The translations under genes and the position numbers were made by a program. 33,806 bases of DNA, from the NCBI RefSeq assembly GCF_945957265.1, contig NZ_CAMFKO010000043.1, positions 1 through 33,806 on the forward strand, given 5' to 3'. Below are positions 31,798 through 33,806 of the stretch, in pieces (the first letter of the stretch is position 1; each line of letters begins with the position of its first letter). The notes under the pieces are model-generated. The model was not told where the DNA came from and ran no database searches. It saw nothing but the letters and a program-made list of their open reading frames with translations. This DNA comes from an uncultured Dechloromonas sp. (GTDB taxonomy: Bacteria; Pseudomonadota; Gammaproteobacteria; Burkholderiales; Rhodocyclaceae).

Positions 31798-33806
31798 CTA
31801 GGCTTCAGATGGCTCGTCTATCGATTTCGTGAAGTCCTCCTCGTCGGCATCTTTGCCGTGAGCAAGGCGATATAGAAGCGGCAACACAAGAAGCGTCAGC
31901 GCCGTCGACGACAAGATTCCCCCAATCACCACGGTGGCAAGCGGGCGTTGGACTTCCGCACCGGTACCTGTAGCAATCGCCATGGGGACAAAACCGAGCG
32001 AGGCGACCAATGCGGTCATCAGCACAGGGCGCAATCGAGTCAGAGCCCCTTCGTGAATGGCATCATCTAGAGTGCGCCCTTCTTCACGTAAATTACGGAT
32101 GAAGGAAATCATCACCAGGCCGTTCAGCACCGCCACGCCGGACAAGGCGATAAAGCCGATGCCTGCCGAAATCGAGAGCGGAATGTCCCTTAGCCAGAGT
32201 GCGACAACGCCGCCTGTCAGCGCAAACGGAATGCCGGTAAACACCAGCAGTCCATCTTTCACGTTCCCGAACATCGCGAACAGCAGCGTGAATACCAAAA
32301 GCAAGGCCACGGGCACCACGATCTTGAGACGCTGCGAGGCCGATTCCAGTTGCTCGAAAGTTCCGCCCCAGGCGGTCCAGTAGCCGCTTGGAATCTTGAC
32401 CTCGGCTAGACGGCTCTGAGCCTCGCCAACAAAGGAGCCGATATCTCGTCCCCGAACATTGGCACTAACAACAATCCGACGCTTACCGTTTTCCCGACTG
32501 ACCTGGTTCGGACCCGGTGCAATCTCAAGACTGGCGACTTCCCCCAATGGGATATAGGTCGTACGTACATCAACCCCATTTCCGGCAGAAGCCCCCTTCG
32601 GCAAAGCTATCGGCAAACGCTTTAGTGATTCGAGATCAGAACGAAGGTTATCCGGCAATCGCACGACAATATCGAAGCGTCGGTCACCTTCAAACATGGT
32701 TCCTGCTTCTCGACCACCAATCGCTGTCGAGATTGCATCCTGGACATCACCAATATTGAGTCCATAGCGCGCCGTTTTCTCCCGGTCAATATTCACGGTC
32801 AGCATAGGTAAGCCCGTCGTCTGCTCTATCTTGACCTCGGAAGCGCCCGGAATTTTCTCCAATACAGCAGAAATCTTGCTGGCCGTATCGTTCATCACAT
32901 CCATGTCGTCACCAAATATTTTGATGGCAACATCGCTGCGTACCCCTGAGATCAACTCATTGAAACGCAACTGGATCGGCTGGGAAAACTCATAGGTATT
33001 CCCCGGCAGTCTTCCAACGGTCTTTTGGATAGCTGTCAGCAGTTCATCCCGTGATTTCCGTGGCTCCGGCCATTCCGCTTCAGGTTTCAACATGATGTAG
33101 CCGTCCGAAATATTGGGAGGCATCGGATCTGAGGCGATTTCGGCCGTTCCCGTTCTCGCGAAAATCCTGTCGATTTCCGGATACTCCGCCTTGAGCCCCT
33201 TTTCCAACTGTTGCTGCATGGCTACTGACTGCGAAAGACTGGTTCCTGGAATACGCAGTGCCTGAATCGCGAAGTCGCCTTCATTCAGGCTCGGTACGAA
33301 CTCACTCCCCATGCGCGTAGCGACCAAGCCAGAGAGAAGAACCATCACCGTCGTGAAGACCAGGACTACCGGCTTGTTCGCCATGACACCAGCCAGAACG
33401 GGCTCATACCAGCGCTTGGCTGCCCGCATCAGGAAGTTTTCCTTTTCATCCACCTTTTCACCGATAAACAGTGCGACTGCTGCGGGAATAAAGGTGACGG
33501 AGAGGATCATGGCACCTACGAGCGCGGTGACCACGGTGAAAGCCATAGGGTGGAACATTTTTCCTTCAACCCCGGTGAGCGCGAAGATCGGCAAATAGAC
33601 GATCATGATAATGAGTTGACCGAATAGCAGCGCTCGGCGAGCCTCTTTGGAAGCGGCAAAGACTTCGTGGAAGCGCTCGGTCCGGGTCAATGGTCGCCCG
33701 TGATGTGCCTGGGCGTGGGCCAAACGGCGAACACAGTTCTCCACAATGACGACTGCACCATCGATGATGATCCCGAAGTCAAGAGCGCCGAGGCTCATCA
33801 GGTTGG
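31798..33806 (-). CDS. czcA: CzcA-type divalent-cation RND efflux pump (partial, 5' end outside window)
   Basis: The C-terminal two-thirds (about 669 residues visible) of a heavy-metal RND pump. The membrane motif GALDFGIIIDGAVVIVEN is that of the HME1 group (Co/Zn/Cd type), unlike the GAMIDAA motif of the CusA in this window. The frame is open to the window edge and reads ...NLMSLGALDFG, so the first third and the start lie outside. The C-terminal membrane block (FIALSGVAVLNGLVMISFIR; GTGAEVQRPLATVVIGGILS) is intact and the gene ends normally at 31798. The metal range is inferred from the motif only. Confidence 0.92.
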   Translation of the reverse strand, partial: NLMSLGALDFGIIIDGAVVIVENCVRRLAHAQAHHGRPLTRTERFHEVFAASKEARRALLFGQLIIMIVYLPIFALTGVEGKMFHPMAFTVVTALVGAMILSVTFIPAAVALFIGEKVDEKENFLMRAAKRWYEPVLAGVMANKPVVLVFTTVMVLLSGLVATRMGSEFVPSLNEGDFAIQALRIPGTSLSQSVAMQQQLEKGLKAEYPEIDRIFARTGTAEIASDPMPPNISDGYIMLKPEAEWPEPRKSRDELLTAIQKTVGRLPGNTYEFSQPIQLRFNELISGVRSDVAIKIFGDDMDVMNDTASKISAVLEKIPGASEVKIEQTTGLPMLTVNIDREKTARYGLNIGDVQDAISTAIGGREAGTMFEGDRRFDIVVRLPDNLRSDLESLKRLPIALPKGASAGNGVDVRTTYIPLGEVASLEIAPGPNQVSRENGKRRIVVSANVRGRDIGSFVGEAQSRLAEVKIPSGYWTAWGGTFEQLESASQRLKIVVPVALLLVFTLLFAMFGNVKDGLLVFTGIPFALTGGVVALWLRDIPLSISAGIGFIALSGVAVLNGLVMISFIRNLREEGRTLDDAIHEGALTRLRPVLMTALVASLGFVPMAIATGTGAEVQRPLATVVIGGILSSTALTLLVLPLLYRLAHGKDADEEDFTKSIDEPSEA

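Overview
The window is a mosaic of mobile DNA and a heavy-metal resistance island from a proteobacterium. Gene content (Tn5053-type mer, CopK, CzcE, cytochrome P460, a KfrA-like protein, HME-RND pumps, high-GC codon use) suggests a betaproteobacterium, perhaps Rhodocyclales or Burkholderiales. No rRNA or tRNA gene is present to confirm this.

Region 1 (1-5675) is most of a Tn5053/Tn402-family mercury transposon: the tail of tniB, tniQ, a res region and tniR on the plus strand, then merE, merD, merA, merP and merT on the minus strand, divergent from merR. It ends in a 25-bp Tn402-type inverted repeat at 5651-5675. A Tn21-type 38-bp end is embedded between merR and that repeat.

Region 2 (5676-9075) looks like the body of another, Tn3-family element: a MNT/HEPN toxin-antitoxin pair, a gene remnant, a cupin protein, three tightly coupled genes of unknown function and a serine resolvase whose stop codon lies inside a perfect Tn21-type 38-bp terminal repeat. 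That repeat abuts the last 63 codons of purL (9076-9267), so the element has interrupted purL. The purL terminator survives.

Region 3 (9327-13042) holds a cytochrome P460-type gene and an AhpD-like carboxymuconolactone decarboxylase gene, divergent from an AraC regulator across a palindromic promoter. A small CZB-like protein and a KfrA-like coiled-coil DNA-binding protein follow.

Region 4 (13307-31125) is a copper/silver island. CzcE and CopK are small periplasmic copper binders. A membrane HD-GYP protein overlaps a His-rich FlgB-like protein. Several small unknown genes follow, including a phasin-like one. The main minus-strand operon runs DUF411 - cusF - cusC - cusB(-CusF fusion) - cusA - cytochrome c. 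A second runs small periplasmic protein - TolC-type lipoprotein - multicopper oxidase - His-tailed cytochrome c. The divergent CusRS-type two-component system probably controls both, because each operon starts at a perfect GATTAC-N6-GTAATC box.

Region 5 (31188-33806) has a small membrane protein, a zinc-ribbon protein and the 3' two-thirds of a CzcA-type (divalent cation) RND pump cut by the window end.

Together the genes give mercury reduction, periplasmic Cu(I) oxidation and Cu/Ag efflux, and probably Zn/Co/Cd efflux. The least explained part is the FlgB-like/HD-GYP pair inside the copper island.
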